From Hippasteria phrygiana (lineage: Eukaryota > Echinodermata > Asteroidea > Valvatida > Goniasteridae), in contig JAZGUH010000452.1 in assembly GCA_037893225.1 (NCBI GenBank), forward strand, positions 744,001 through 808,000: a stretch of DNA of 64,000 bases. The letters run 5' to 3'. The notes beneath the pieces are model-generated. The model saw nothing but the letters and a program-made list of their open reading frames with translations, was not told where the DNA came from and did not search any database. This document shows, piece after piece, positions 12,001 to 27,000 of the stretch (its first letter is position 1; every line of letters starts with the position of its first letter). Both the position numbers and the translations under genes were made by a program.

Positions 12001-15000
12001 AAGTGAAGGAATTAAAAAGAGAATCATCTATCTGAAATCCGACTAAATCCGATGGGACTCGGTTCAGCTGTAAGCCCACACGGCGCCTACGCCTTCCCAT
12101 CGGCAAATGCTTAAGAAAAATCCTGCATCTCCATTTACACATACATGTACATCCGTGACATCATTGTAATATACAAAAGGCCATTTCTCTCTCAATACTG
12201 AAAGAAAATAACTATGGTTACAGATTGTAAATGACTTCCTGAGGCAATTTTTATAACCTGAAGGCTTTTTAAAGAAATATCAACAGTAATCCACTAGAAT
12301 ATTGATAGTATCAATTTACAATCTCACATTCCGGTTTACTTAAATCTAAAAATAATATTTTATGAAGTGACATAAACGAATGAATAATTCTCTCCTTAAC
12401 AAACCAGCATCACAACCAGCAAATCAAAAAACAAAATGTTTGTGACTTTCGTATATTCAATAATCTGTCACTGTTTCCAGCATTAAACTCAATCATTATA
12501 AATACACCATTAGTTGCCCCAAAGCTGCAGGCCTACCACTCTATCTAAAATTGAAGGGACCATTATTACAAAATTTAAGTTTCAATCCAAAAATCTGTTG
12601 ACAGGGCTTCTGTTACATCACTCTAAATCTCAAGTGGCCAAAAATGCCCAAAAGGCTAGACAAAAGTCTGGACACCATAAAACATAGCCTTTCATCTCAT
12701 CGCGCCAATGTTCACCCAAAATCCTCCCTTTCTCCTCTTGATTTTCAGGGGTTAAGAGACAGCTTAATGCTCAATCCCTGAAACCAAACCTCAACATTCC
12801 TGAACATTTATCTGTCATCACAAACAACCCGACGTTTCCAGACAAAGTACCCCCCCACCCCATGTACATAATTCTGCAACTTGAAGTTTTCCGTATAAAC
12901 TGTTGCATTGGCTATTGAATTGCACATGGGTGTATTTTAAAGCATGACTCCATAGTGTAACAAATAGATACATTTCACCCCCCAAAAAATTAGAACAAAT
13001 ATATTCAAAGTAGCAACCTCTGACCTGTCTAATGCACAAACTGACCAATCAATGTTAAGTCTCACCTCAGAGAATTTCACCAATCTAATTACAAACTGAC
13101 AAATTCTACAACTTGAGGGCAAGCTTTTTCAACAAGAAATGTCCCTGATATGTGTATCTCTCCAATGTTAAGGTACTTACAATGGCCTCTCAAAGAATCT
13201 TTGAATCAAAACTTATTGGTCAAAACAAAGAACTCTTGTCATTTTTTCAAGCCCCTTCTTTAATGGCAAACTGTTAAACAACCCTGGCCTTTAACAAATT
13301 CCTGAAAATCTCTACATAGCACTGACAACCTCCAGCAATAATTGGAATCTTGGGAATCAGCGACCAGCGATGACACATTTCTTCATCTCTCGCATCTTCT
13401 TCATTCCAGGTCATTCCAATTCATCGCTACTGAGAACAGCTTCTTGAAGACAGAGGTCTTAAAGATGCTGTCTAGTCCATTTCACATCCAATCCAAACAC
13501 TAGGTTGTCATTGGCTTATATCAGACCACTTATGACCACAATTAGACTGTTGCCCAAATATACTGATGGATCCGGATGAAAAAATACAAAAGACAATCCA
13601 AACGAGGGCCAGTTCTGATTAAAAACTCAATGCCTCAACTGCGTATGAGAAATGCGAAAGTTGAGATGGTCTACTCTTGCAATGAAGGGGAAGACAAATA
13701 CATTTAACATGGCAAGGGTGGCCACAAGATAAATATTAGTATGTGCATTTGTGTCTGCTTTCTCATTAGGTTGGGCTTGTCAAATAAAAGATGTCTTGCA
13801 AGAGGTTAGCTGAGGTCTACTGAAGAATTTAAGATTTATTTCAACGCAAATGTAAAATCCAGAAATTCAGTCTCCCAAATTTGTATTCACATTTTCATAG
13901 TGACAGAAACATTAAATCTTTAAAGATTTTTTTTTCTAAGTTTGATAATGAGTTCAAATCTTTGCTTTGTTTAATAAAGAATCTTTTCAATCTTTGTGAG
14001 TGAGTTTACATTTGTATTATTATTTTTTTAAAAGTCAAAACCATGCAAGACGAAAAAAAAAGGCTGCTTTGCTTTCCCTTTAAATCAACCCTCATGATCC
14101 TGTTCTGTCGAGTTGGACTGCTACTCCAAAACATTTCCTTTCTGCTAGCAATCACGAAGAAATCCGACTGCGCATTTCGAGGAAAATATAAATGGGTCGT
14201 CTTTCAGGAGGCAGGCTGCATTTTTCTCGATTTGCTCGGGGATATTTTAGTTGGGTTTCTCTCCAAATAGAGACATCTCACTCCCCAGCTTGGATGACAA
14301 GGCTGTTAAGTCGCTGCCTAGGAGCGACACTTGATGCGTTCTGTAATACTGGATTGGTTAGTTTCAAGACGATAATACGATTTCGTTTGCAGATATAAGT
14401 TTCCGAGCGTAACAAAGTTGGGACTACTGAAAAACGGCTCTGTACAATGACCTTTGGCAAAAACAAGAAGAGTACATTCTATTCAATTTGATAAATAGTA
14501 CGTTGATAATTGGAATATTGAATTGTTAGTTTCAATATTATAATCCCATCATGTCATTGCATGACATGCAAATACATTGTACACTAAGTTTTAACATCAC
14601 CAGACTGACAATCTTTCATATTATCACATGCACATGGCTGTGAAGATATATTATTGCTTCATGCATAATGCAAATTTATGTAAATACATGTTCATTCATG
14701 CATTAATAAATTAGCAATCCATTCCTTCAGGCACAAAGAGCATCATCATAACTATTAAAATTATGCCGAAATTGTAAAAATCTCCAGCTTTTCTCTTCCT
14801 AGATTATTATACAGAATCTTATAATCTTATGGAAGAAACTTGTAGGAAGATGACAAAGAAATTGTCCTTTTTTTTTTTAGAAGTAGAAGGGAAAACCCCA
14901 GAATGATTTCCTGGGAAAACCCACGGAATCAGGCAGGGACAGAAAACCCAATCCACATGTCGGCCCTGGTGGGAATCGAACCCAGGTCACAGCTGCCGAA

Positions 15001-18000
15001 GGCGAGGAAATTGAACCTGACTTCCCATATGTGCACACTCTGGAACAACCCATTCCATTTGGGAACATAGTAGGGGATGGTGCATTCCTTTAAGGTGTTT
15101 TCCTGTTGGAAGCAGACACATTTTCAGATCTTAGATGCCAACCTTCTAGTATCTATTCTCGTAATGTATCACTGACTTCGAAAAGGAGAAAAAAAGGGTC
15201 TCACAAAGGAACATGCATTTAAGATAACTTTCCAATTTCACCCACTCTGTAGAAATAAATTCCGCTTTTATCTGAATACAATACGGGCAGAATTAAAATC
15301 TAATTTTCAAAGGAAAGCAATTTCTGAAATGTATCTTTGATTTCACTAGGGAATTCCTGCCCTAATGCAATCATCAAGAGTAAAGCTCATGGGCGGTCTC
15401 CAACTTGTTTTTATTATCTTCAGATAGAAAATTTTAATTTACAGAAAAGACCAAAAATCTCTTCTCTTCCTCTGTCGCGACCACATAATATGCAACTGAA
15501 TTTTACCCAAGCCAGAAACTGCTCCAGAAACCAGAGTTCCCCAGGGATACCAAAACAGAAAGCCGCAGTCGTCAGACTGACAGGCCTTGGAAGATCAGAA
15601 ATTGATTTTTTTAAGTGGAGCGGTACCCAGGTGCCTGGCCCAGAATATTCATATTTTCTCACTTGTAATGAAGGCGGGTTCTCGAAAATATTGTCTTAAT
15701 AGACAATTTAATAAGATATGTGACACGACAGCACAAAATGAGAATAAAGTCGCACTATGGCTTTCCGAGTCACAATTTTTCACTGAAAAGTCAATTTCGG
15801 GATTTTAACAACAGTATATTTGAAAAGCTCTGTTTTTTTTATTGAATCTCTTCTCGAAATATTTTTGGGGATGATTTATTTTTTGAACTCTGGTTAAAGT
15901 GTGTACAGATCACAAACTTTGAGGTTCATTTTCTCAAAACAAGGGGTTAAGAATCTGATAATTTTAAAAGGTGGTATCAGGGGGCTAGGAACGAGATACC
16001 ACAACACACAATATATCAAATTAAAGCTTACAACCTGTACCTTCAGGAAATACCATCATCTTGATTTTCAAATTTTGCTACTTTATTCCCATTTCGTGGG
16101 AACAGGTCACATTATGAGAATTTGGGACAGGTTGTGCTTCTGCTCAAACAGTTTACTGCTGCGCAGAAAAAAAGCTGTTAACATGTTTAAAAGTTCTGTA
16201 CATGCGGAATTTTTTCTGTGAAGCATTTGAATGTATTTCTTGAATATATTTCCTTTTTGTACTCCCTTTATTACTGTCTGTATGTGTGTTTTTGTTACAT
16301 ACATGTACCCCAGTCCGACCCTCTGTCCCACAACTCCACAAATAGGGTCATCAGAATTAAAAAAAGACTGTTTCAGGTTGCAGAAGTCATTTTGGAATGA
16401 TTACAAACAATCTCAGGGTTAAAAAAAACCTTCCAGAAATCTGGAAAACATTGCCAAAGATCCTGATATCGGGAAAAATCTGGAGAAATTTCATCCTCTG
16501 CTGTCCACCTTTTAACCCAGGTACATGTATTTGGGAGGAGTCCCGGATGTATAAAACAGAGCAAGTGTCGATGATGAGCAATATATGGACCAACTGATGT
16601 GGAAGATTGGTGAATAGTCTTGGGGACCACTCGAGCCCAGACTGACAAGACCAAGTCCTGGGCAAATTCTGGAGAGGTGTCCGAGTGGAACATATTAGAT
16701 TCATCTGGGATTGGAGTATGATTGGATTGGAAGGAAAGGTTCCACTCTGCTTCTAGCTTTCTTGCCTCTATCTTAACTTCCATCTTTTTCCCCTTCTCTT
16801 TGGACAGAAAAACGCTTGAGTAAAGGTAAATTGGACATCTCACAAGATATATACCAATGTAGGTCAGGGATGAATTAAAGTTGATCATACTTTCATTCTG
16901 TATTACTGATTTTTTTGGTATTCTGTAGTTGTCCTTTTATGGAAGTTGCGCAATACAAGGCTAAAAGCCACTCTAGGTAAAGGGCTACAACAGAGGTGGT
17001 GGGGTTGGCCACATTTTAGGTTGCCAGCCCTACCACCCTTACGGTTTTCCTGGGCCCAGATCTAGGAATAAAGGTTTTTCTGGTATAAATCCTCAATAGA
17101 TACCAAAGAAATTATCCCAATTTCCAAACCTTTGCGCGATTGTGTATTTGACTTTGGAAGGTTGTAGATTTCTATTTTAATTATTTTGCCACTGTTTAGT
17201 TTGTTTTTATTTTTGGATGAGAGAGGGCGATTTAATTTGCAATTAATTGTATTCCTTCCCTTTCCCAGGCAGTTTGTAGATCGTGTGTATGTACATTGTA
17301 CATGTACATGTAACACTCCATTTAAGGCCTCTGAACACATCCCAGGCCCTTTGAATAAGTAAAAGAATGTTTTAAAGCACCAACTTTGCATTAACCTGGA
17401 TGCATTAGTAAGTAGGAGCCAGTTACGAGCGTGAAAATTGTATGAGGAAAAAACTCATCACGAGTGGTTGTCATAGAAACTAATGCTACCAAGAAAGGTA
17501 CATTCTGTATTATGGAGAGAATTATGGCAAAGATTAAGGCAGGCAAAGAGTCAACCACGCGGAAAAGAAATATGCAGTGCTTACATGCATACAATTTATG
17601 TGGGTCATTCGATAAATTTGGTGTCCCGTTACATGTACACAGTGACATAAGATTTTGCAATTCAGGACACATTCTTTAATGCCTTCTATCTCCAAGAGTG
17701 ATTGTGTAAAGCAAAGTACCTTTCAAACAAGTAAAAAATAGTGTGAAGTCAATTTTAATGATACTTGATGGGAAATTACACAGGTCAGGTGCAACAGGGA
17801 CACCAAAATAATTTCACACTTTTGGACTCCAAATTTATGGCATAACCCATGTACATGTGTGTACTTTTCATCAATTACGCTTTGTACCAAATTCCTGTTA
17901 CTTGCACGCTGATGATTACAGTTTCAAAAACAAACAGACTAATAACTGTTGATTGGTGTTTTTGAAAATAAAGTAAAATAGCAGACAAATTAATGAAAAT

Positions 18001-21000
18001 AAGGAATTGAACAGAACAAAAACAAAAGAGTCCAAGATCAGAAACTGTCATACCTCAACGAAAATGGTTGATGCTGAAAATGAAAGGCGTATACTACATC
18101 TTACCATACTTATGAACATTCCATTTTCCTAAACCGGGGAGGTAGAGAATATAAGGGAAATCACAAACACATAAGATGACACTTAATAGAGGAATACAAA
18201 ACATGCATATTACATTAAGAACATCAGAAACATAATCATGCATCAAAAACAGCACACTTAAAATATTTTCTTACTAAGGCCAGGGCTTTAACAATATTTG
18301 AGAATTTGATGGTCAAAACAATATTTAAGTGATCTGCTATGTGTATACAATTGAAGTCACAAGTTGCCAAGTGCATTTCTAATGAGCTTGGCATTCAAGT
18401 GGAAAGTCTCAAAAATATTTGAAAATGGACACTTTATTTGGATCTTATTTTGGTTCTTTGATCAATGTAATTTTTGGGTTATTGTAGAAAAAAGGAATTT
18501 TTGAAATAATATTCAACAAAAAATTGAAATTTTGTTATATCTGTGTTACGTTTATAGATCACCTCACATGCATGGCCTACACATACATGTACACATGTCA
18601 GAATTTTTCAACATTCTGACAAAATATTCACCAGATTTATGCTTGCAAAAAGACTAGTCCGGCATTGACTAGTTTTCCTCGTTAACAAGTGGAATTCGAA
18701 CCTCGGTCACATCGGTAACAGATGAGGCATGGAGGACTGTGCCAACCCTACTCACCGAATTCATTAAGTATGACAGTGTGTATGATGGTGTGTCTACTCA
18801 CGTCTGACTCTATGTCTGTCAGGGTCTGCGTGACGGTGATGTTGAAGACTGCATGCGATCTGCTGCTCTCGGAATTCATATTGGTAGCTGCAACTGTTCT
18901 GGACTTGTTACCCTCAGACATCAACGCATCTATATTCTAGTTGGTAAAAATGAGAAGAAAAAATCCTCATTAGTTCTGAACTTATAGCGTCAAACAAACC
19001 ACAAGGGAAATTGATTCAGTAATTTGAATGAATTTTCCTTTGAAGATGTTAAAAGAAGTTAAAAAGTCATATATCTTGTCGCTTCTCAAATTGTATCGTA
19101 AAATTGGGCGTGATCCCTGGCTATACGGCATTATGGGTTTATGACTTCTGACTGACACACCCTGTACAATGACAATGACAATTGGGGAGACTGCCAACAT
19201 AGTTGATAGAGCGCCGGTACGGTATTCCGGAGGTTGCAGGTTCAAATCCCGCTCCTGCCAGTTTTCTTTGTTCACTTAAAAATAGTTCTGGACTTGATAA
19301 ATTTGAAAACTGAAGTAACAGCATCATGTGTACCTGCCGGAAAGAAACAACATTAATATCAGTCTAGTATCACCACAACTCAACCCTCCCCTTTCTCCCA
19401 ACAATTTCTTTTCTGAATAAAAATTAACGAACAGGTGTACCGTCGACTTACTTCAAAACATGAGACAGCCAATGTCGACAACCCATCAACATATGGTCCA
19501 TAGATCTTGTGTTCACGGACTCTCAAATTTTGCTTCCTAAAAAAAAAAGAAAAAAAAGTAAGGTTATTGAAGGTTTCTTCCTTGAACCTGTTCATGACAA
19601 ATTTTAAAATAGACAGAATTTCAAGTGTAATGAAAACACAATTCCATATGGTTGACTTTGTTTTATACAGACATGATCATGTAGAACGCTTATCAATTAA
19701 CTCTGAAAATACAATATCAACAACAACAACGTTTACCTCTTTCAAGCCAGATCTATTAAACCAACTCTTACATAAAAAAACAAACAAAGATGCTGGATTT
19801 TCTTTCTTTAGAACGTTGAATAATTTTACACACGGGTCAGCTTCAAGGAAAGTTATTTGAATAATGACATCATGAAACCGTTTTCCGAATATAATTTGAA
19901 GAAAAACTCACCCCTTGGGATCTAAAAGATCTCTGACTTTCTCATTGTAAATCTCCATGTAGGACACTTCCACTTTGAAAGACAGGGATGCGTCGTTATC
20001 GTGCTGGGCTATCCTCTCAAAGAGCGTGTCGCACAGCCTCGGAATAATCCCCTTGTTTTCTTCCGTCCCCATCATTGTGTAGGACTTCCCAGAGCCTTGA
20101 GAGTTGAAAGAACGGAGAGAGGATATTGATTCAAGGAAGTAGGACTTCGACGTTTTTTGTTTAATAGATTCCATTTCTATCCAGGCGAGCTTCAGTGAGC
20201 ACCACTTAAAACAGTTGGTTGTAAGACTTTTGCAATCAGTTCACTTCTCCCAAAGAAAAAAATTCTATACAAAATGTGCTTAGTTTAACCAATGTTTTAC
20301 CGATAATTTAATCAAAATTCTTACATAATTTCTTTTGTGAACAGTGTGTACTTTCGTGCAAAAAATGAAAAGCCATGGAGGTTCACATACATTGTATGCA
20401 CCCAAAATCCAACATGAATAAAATGCTAGAAAAACAGAAAACAAGGATTTCAAAGCGTTTTAACCAAAGTTGTATCTCAATAATTGTACCCATCCTGGAT
20501 TTTCTTTCCTGCCAATAACTGACGTTGTGTCTTCTAGAAGCCAAAGCACTTCAGACGATCATGTTACGACACTGAGGGCTCTTAAATCAATGGATGTAAA
20601 GCTCTGTGAATCGTTGGGAAGGTTTGCATAAAGAGGTCAGTCACTCTGATATACCATAGTACCATAGCATGGAGAGTCATCATTGAGAATGCAAGTCTAG
20701 TGTGGACGGGCAAAGAGCCTATCCTTAGCTATGCGTGGTCGACACAGTGGTTTGTTTGCAGACTCTCTCCTGCTAGTACCCTACAAATCATGCAGAGCAA
20801 AACCAGCCTAGTTTGGAGATGACTGGATTCGTACGTGATGCTGAATCTTAGATTAATTTTCTAATTAAAGGGCTGTCTAACGAAATGGCTTTCTGAAGAG
20901 TAAATTTAAACATTACAATGGGAATCAACTCCTTCCAACTGACGTATCGATTACCGACTTCTCATGCCCTTTAATACAACCCTGCAGAATTTTACATGAA

Positions 21001-24000
21001 TCATTTGTTTCACATCAAATTACAGTTGATGCAATTTGACATTGTTTCCCAAGCTGTGTTAATGTCAGTTAAACAATCCCTACCCTAAACTATGTTCCTC
21101 TCATCTTTACTCCCTCCCAGTAACCTCCAATTTCTGACAGAATAAGGCATACCTTCCCACCTTTCCTGACCTCTCCCACTCCAACTGAAAAAGGTTTCCC
21201 ACACCACTTCACAGGACACGCAGTAATGCATGCCTGCTATCGGTCTTTAAGTCACATTGATTTCTGAACTTCATTCACATCAAACTGACGTATCCGGCGG
21301 CAGGCAAAAACGAATACGCAAAGGACAATGCGACTGTGAGCTGAGATGGTCAAATGAAGAAGTAAATGGCTGCAAGGATCAGTCACAGTGAGATTTCATG
21401 CACGGATGCTGAATTGACAAAAAGCTTGATCGGCAACACGCCTAATTACATGTATGGTACGGTACACCCCTGATAACGGCGTGTATCGCAGTTGCTATCG
21501 GCGATCAATGCACATGAACAAATGCAGTTTTTCAAGTTGGGTTCCTGTATATGTACATTCTTAGTGACAAGCGTGCTCTTATTGCATCACCATGGGCGTC
21601 TCACCATTCCATGCAGAAGAAATTTCCACAGCTCCTTTGCAGAAAGGATTCTGAGGATCAGTCAAGTGTCCAAGTGCAGTTTGAGAGGGTCCTTTTCACC
21701 TTTCAAGCTTTTGATCTTGGCCCCTGCCCTACCTACATGTAGTATGACCCCATGATGACCCTACAGGAACCCAAGGGAGGCCTCATTGGCAATGATAACA
21801 ATTTGTTTAAAGAAAAGAATCATGACATTTTGTTGCAGCATGAGATTCCATTTAGAGCAGGGATGTCAGTGAGGTTCTGATCCAAATCCTGTTAACCCCT
21901 TGCTACCGGGCATTACATGGGAGAACCCGGGGCGCCAGGCCGGGTTGTGCCGCCAAGTGAAATGTAAACAAGAGGCTTGTGCAGCAAAGCATAACGTACA
22001 CAATACCCCAATAATGGATTGAAAATGCAGAGATTGGCACACATAGACGTCACCCGGCCAGGTGGCAATTTTCAATCCGCACGTATTTGTGTCAACCGTA
22101 CCAAGGGGTTTTAAGGGCAGCCTGATTATGCATGTTGATGCCTAAAATTAGTCCAACATCGTACAAGAAAAAGCCTGAAGTCACGCTTTTCCCTGAAGAC
22201 AAACGTCCCTGTGAGAATCTTAAACATGAGCCCTTTGAACCTCCAGCAGTGCACAGAGTGTTTCATCGTGTGTGACTCATTATTTCTACTAAGTACAGTC
22301 TGAGAACGATTCTCCTGGAATGACCGATGTATTTGGCGTTTACCTGTTTGGCCGTAAGCAAAGATACATGCGTTGTACCCCTCAAAGGCGTTGTCCAGAA
22401 TGTCCAGCCCCAGGGACTTGAACACTTTCTCTTGACCTGCAGAAATTATTTAAAAGAGTAAAGAAATTGCGCGTCAGTAAAGACAATCAGAACATACTGA
22501 TTGAAACTGTCACCAACCTCATGACGGAAAAGGCGATCAAACTAAAGCTAAAATTGTTACTTTCTAAAATCTAAATATCAATTTCTAAAAACCCCAATCA
22601 TAGAATTATCATCCTGTCACAATCTCTTCTGTCAATAAATTCTGACGACTAGCCATCCGTGTCCGACATGTCAAGACCAAATTCCGACGACCTCCCTCCT
22701 GCTCGGAATATGTCCTCCACGCGACACCACTTACGAGCTTCTTTTCTCCTAATGACTAATTATCAAGCTCAGTCTGCTCCAGGAAACAGTGGGGCATCGT
22801 GAGTTAGTCTAAATGGCATCCCGATGTGTAATGATATCTTGGCTTGGCATGCGCCATCCTGGATGGAATAGTAGAGTCTGCAGCTGCTGTGGCTTGCCTT
22901 GAGAGTTAAAACTTTGAAGTCAGATGCGGACATTTGTTCCATCTGCGACGAACACTGACAAAATGGGAGTTTTAATTAATGCCTTCCTAATGACAAGCCA
23001 AACGAGTTTGCATAAAAATATATATTTTGTTTATTTATTTGTTTACAATATTCTGAGGTATATTGTTTGACGAGTTTATACATGTACATTGTAGTCTCAA
23101 TTTCTTTCCAAGTGGAAACATTATTTGGGGGAACATTTTATTGGGAAAAACATGTTTTTTAAGTCGGTGCTCTATGACCCAGCAGTCAAAAATGATTTCT
23201 AGTAAAAAAGCTAAGGTTAGATTTTCAAGTTTATAAAGATTCAGTTTTGAGATATATTTTTGGATTTTTTTTACACCGCAATATTTTTTCTAGCACCACA
23301 CATGTACTCTTAATTTTGCCCACTTCTCATCCGTCAACCTGCATTCAAACAATTGTAACTGAACAAGGACTTTCGTGCTCAATTTTTAAATAACAATTAT
23401 TTCTTCCACGTATGCATGAGCTACATGTATATGTGTAAATGGCTTTGTAGCACGTCTGGCATTTACATGACAAACCTTAAACCTAAAAATTTAATGCATG
23501 GCCAAGTTTTAGAACTGACTTTTTTTCATTCCACAAAAGGGTGACAGATTACAAAATCAATCCGTTAACAGGATAACAGCTGTCAGCAGAAATTATTTTG
23601 TATATCACGCCCCGATCAGTCCAGGCTGTGCATGCATGCATCATACGCAGCGGTATGTGTGTAAAATGATAAGATTTGTCTAAGGGCCACTTGGCTAGGA
23701 TCCAAGACACAACGCATGCCGATTCTCAACGTTTCAAGATCTTTTTCATCCTCGGAATGTAAAGAGCCGAGGTCATAACCCGATGCAGGTGTGATTTTTC
23801 AGTCAATCCACACCTTCAGGGAGAGAAGGGATAATGTTGTCATATAAGGGAAAACGATGACGAGGGAATGGGGGAATTAGGCAGCAAAGGGGAAGGATAT
23901 AAATTCTTCCTCCAGGACCCTCCAGTTTCCTTTATGGAATGAAGCTGTACTGAAGATAACTAGGTAAACCAGAGAAGCTTAAGGGTAGTATAAATCATTT

Positions 24001-27000
24001 GCAAACATCAAAAAACAAAACTACTGAATTATTACAAAATACCGTACTACTGTAGTAAATACATGTAGCAGTCTCAAGCATCCTGTGAATTCATGGCACC
24101 CGGTGTGCTGTCGTTTTCAAGAAAACTGGAAATATATATTGTTTTCCAACGATTGTCAGCTGACAATCGTTGGAAATAGTCTAGTTCCCCGACCTGATAA
24201 TTCCCTGATGTCTATAAATTGCTCCGTTTTGTCTAAAGTATGGTCACTGAACCAGACTACTAGAACAGAATTTTTTCTCTACGCAGACTACAGTTTTCCT
24301 AGCATCTACAAAATGTATGCACACAAAACCTAAAACAGGTCAGTGTTGCAGAACATAAAATACTAATCCCCAAATCCATTTATATCTGAAATTACAGCAA
24401 AAGCAAATGATGTACACTGCCAAAAATGGTTTTCTTAAAATGAGAACATTTTCTTATTTCAAGACAACTTTTCTTGTCTCACTCCCAAGAAAAGTTTTCT
24501 AGGGAGTGAGACAAGAACATTTTTCTTGAAATAGGAAATATTTTCTTATATTAAGAAATTAAGAAAATCATTTTTGGCAGTGTACATACATGTATGTACA
24601 CTATGCTTAACTCTTTGAAGCCGTCTTCTATACACATCACAAATATTTTGCCACCTGGTCGGATGAGGTCTATACACGTCATTCTCTGCATTTTCAATCC
24701 ATTGTTGGATTATTGTGTATGATGTCTAGGGGTGATGTGTTAGGTAACAAGTCTGGAGAGTGTATAGGGTATAGGGACAAAAAGGGGGTACATTGTACCT
24801 CTCTGCCCTATATCCTGCTGGGTATTTAACCTAAGCCGCTTTGGAGAGGCTTGCCCTTTAATATCAATACATGTAGCATCATGCCCTCATGAGCCAACAT
24901 GGAGTGAACATGATATCTTCAGCCTGTGGCTATGGCTTTTTAAGAGAGATATCAAAGCTACTCAGAGACGCCCGTCGTCTAGAATCGCCCATTAGCCGAA
25001 TAATGCACATGAATATATTATCACTACATTTATATAATTTGGCAATATCCGTACACGGTTTACAGGGTATAACAGTACATGTTCTCCTTTTTTCAAACTT
25101 TTCTCTCCAAACAGCAAGACAAAAAATATTATCACTGAAAATTTGTATATCTAAACAAATTAACATTTTTCAAAATCTCAACAGAAATTACCTAAATGTT
25201 CTCTTGCTTACTGTACATACACGGACTTGTTCAATATCTCAACCACTCGACGAGTGAGCTTACAGTTATTGATTGGCTGATTTAGATCCAATATACCTAA
25301 AATCAAAGCCTAATAAATGTCAGATGATGGACTTCCGAGTCTGAGATGATTTTTATTTTTTTATTTACATCCTCCTCAACTCAACTTCCATCATCTAACA
25401 AAAAACAAATTTACAAATTCAATATGAAAAACACTTTCAATACATTCCAGGGCACTGCTTCAGTTAAAATATTGTGAACAGAAGAATATTCAACATCTGG
25501 GTGAGATGGTTGAGGTTGCAAGATTCAGCATCCTTCCGGAAACCTTTATTTAGGTTAGTAGCCCTCTCCAACAAAAGCCTTTTCCCGAATCAACTCTTCA
25601 TCGACCTACATGTACTTCTCTGACAATCCCCCTGTCATTTTTATTTCGCATTAATAACTCCTCGCATTGAAATTCATTTCATCTTGATCTTAATCATGCT
25701 GCATTGCTCTCTTCCATCGCCCTCCTTCGTGTTTCTCCCCAAGACATCCGAATCTGTCTCCTTCAATCTCTGCATCCTCGACGAGTGTGATCATGCACCG
25801 CCGAGCCATCTCGGCCTCAGGATGAGCTACAATGTACAGACAAGACAACTTCCCGTAACAAATAACCCGCACAAAGCACGTTTATAGGTCCTTTCAAGTA
25901 GGATCTTGGTCAACACGGACAGCTCTATCTCTTTCTATCTCTTTCTCTCCCTTTCTCTCTCTTTAGCCTTTGGAAAGGAGGACCGAGTTTGTCTATATTT
26001 GAATTGATGTTATTAATCAGCCAGTCTATTATGAGCTGGTGTTTGCTTTATCGTCAGGTTTTCATCTTGCACAGAGGTACATGTACATGTACATGTAAAG
26101 TAGCAAAGTAGAGGCCACAGGCTTCAAAATTGAATGTAAATTTGCAGTATGGAAACATTTTTCTAGGAAAACAGAATAAGCAGTAGGGATTACACGTGAC
26201 AAAAAATAACTGAGGTAAGGTTTACATGTAGTGCTTATTGTAATGAATGTTTGAAATTTCAAATTTTCATACTTAGGGGGGAGGCGAGTCGGTATCACCG
26301 ACAGTGGAAGTTATCTGGAATATGTTGAAGAATTAGCCTCTATTTAGATCTTGGCCCAGGAAAACCATGAGGGTGGTAGGGTTGGGAATTGAAAATGTCG
26401 CCAACCCTATCACCTCTGATCCTAACCCCTTATTGTACCTTGAGTGGCTTTTAGCCATGTATTTGTACATCAACTGCATACAATGAACCTACCTACATTT
26501 TGTACATGTATACAAGTAAGTTTGTCAAATATAGCCAAAATATCTTTCCTCCTTTCACTGTGGTTTCCCACATAACGGTAACAGAGTGCCCAACCCCTGT
26601 CAATCCTCAAAAAACAAAAAACAAAAAGGTACATGTACTGGGGAAAAAAACACCTGTACTGTTAAAATGTCTGCAATACATGTACATGTACATGTATGTG
26701 TGAAATTTTTACTACAAAACATTTTTTACATATCTGTAGACTATTTGCATGCACTATTCCAAGTAAACATTGTGCTCAATTCAAGTCTGTTGAGTCACAA
26801 ACATTCACCTGTTTAGTGTTTACCACACCTTATTAATAAAATGTCTCCACTCCACATCTGCAGGTACTTGTTCTAACTAATTTGTCATCATCAAATGACA
26901 CAGAAATTCCACACCAACTGCATGTAGAAAGTCTGGGAAACATTTGGCTTGCGATTTGATAACCCATTAGGGAATGCATTGTACAATGAGAGTCTGTCCA

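Larger units (their letters stand above)
11632..18801 (-). other. KIF13: KIF13 intron (7.2 kb)
   Basis: No exon seen. Contains SINE-like pieces (11738-11850, 14887-15035), a GGGGAGGTGAGTC-family copy (16934-17130) and a degraded CAGGGGTGAGATT-family piece near 16365-16497. The part from 12200 to 14500 is comparatively free of recognised repeats. Confidence 0.7.

Noticed and set aside
12818..13122. Short minus-strand frames in the 7.2-kb intron
   Set aside because: No similarity to kinesin, no phase fit, and KIF13 is contiguous in phase between 18802 and 11631.
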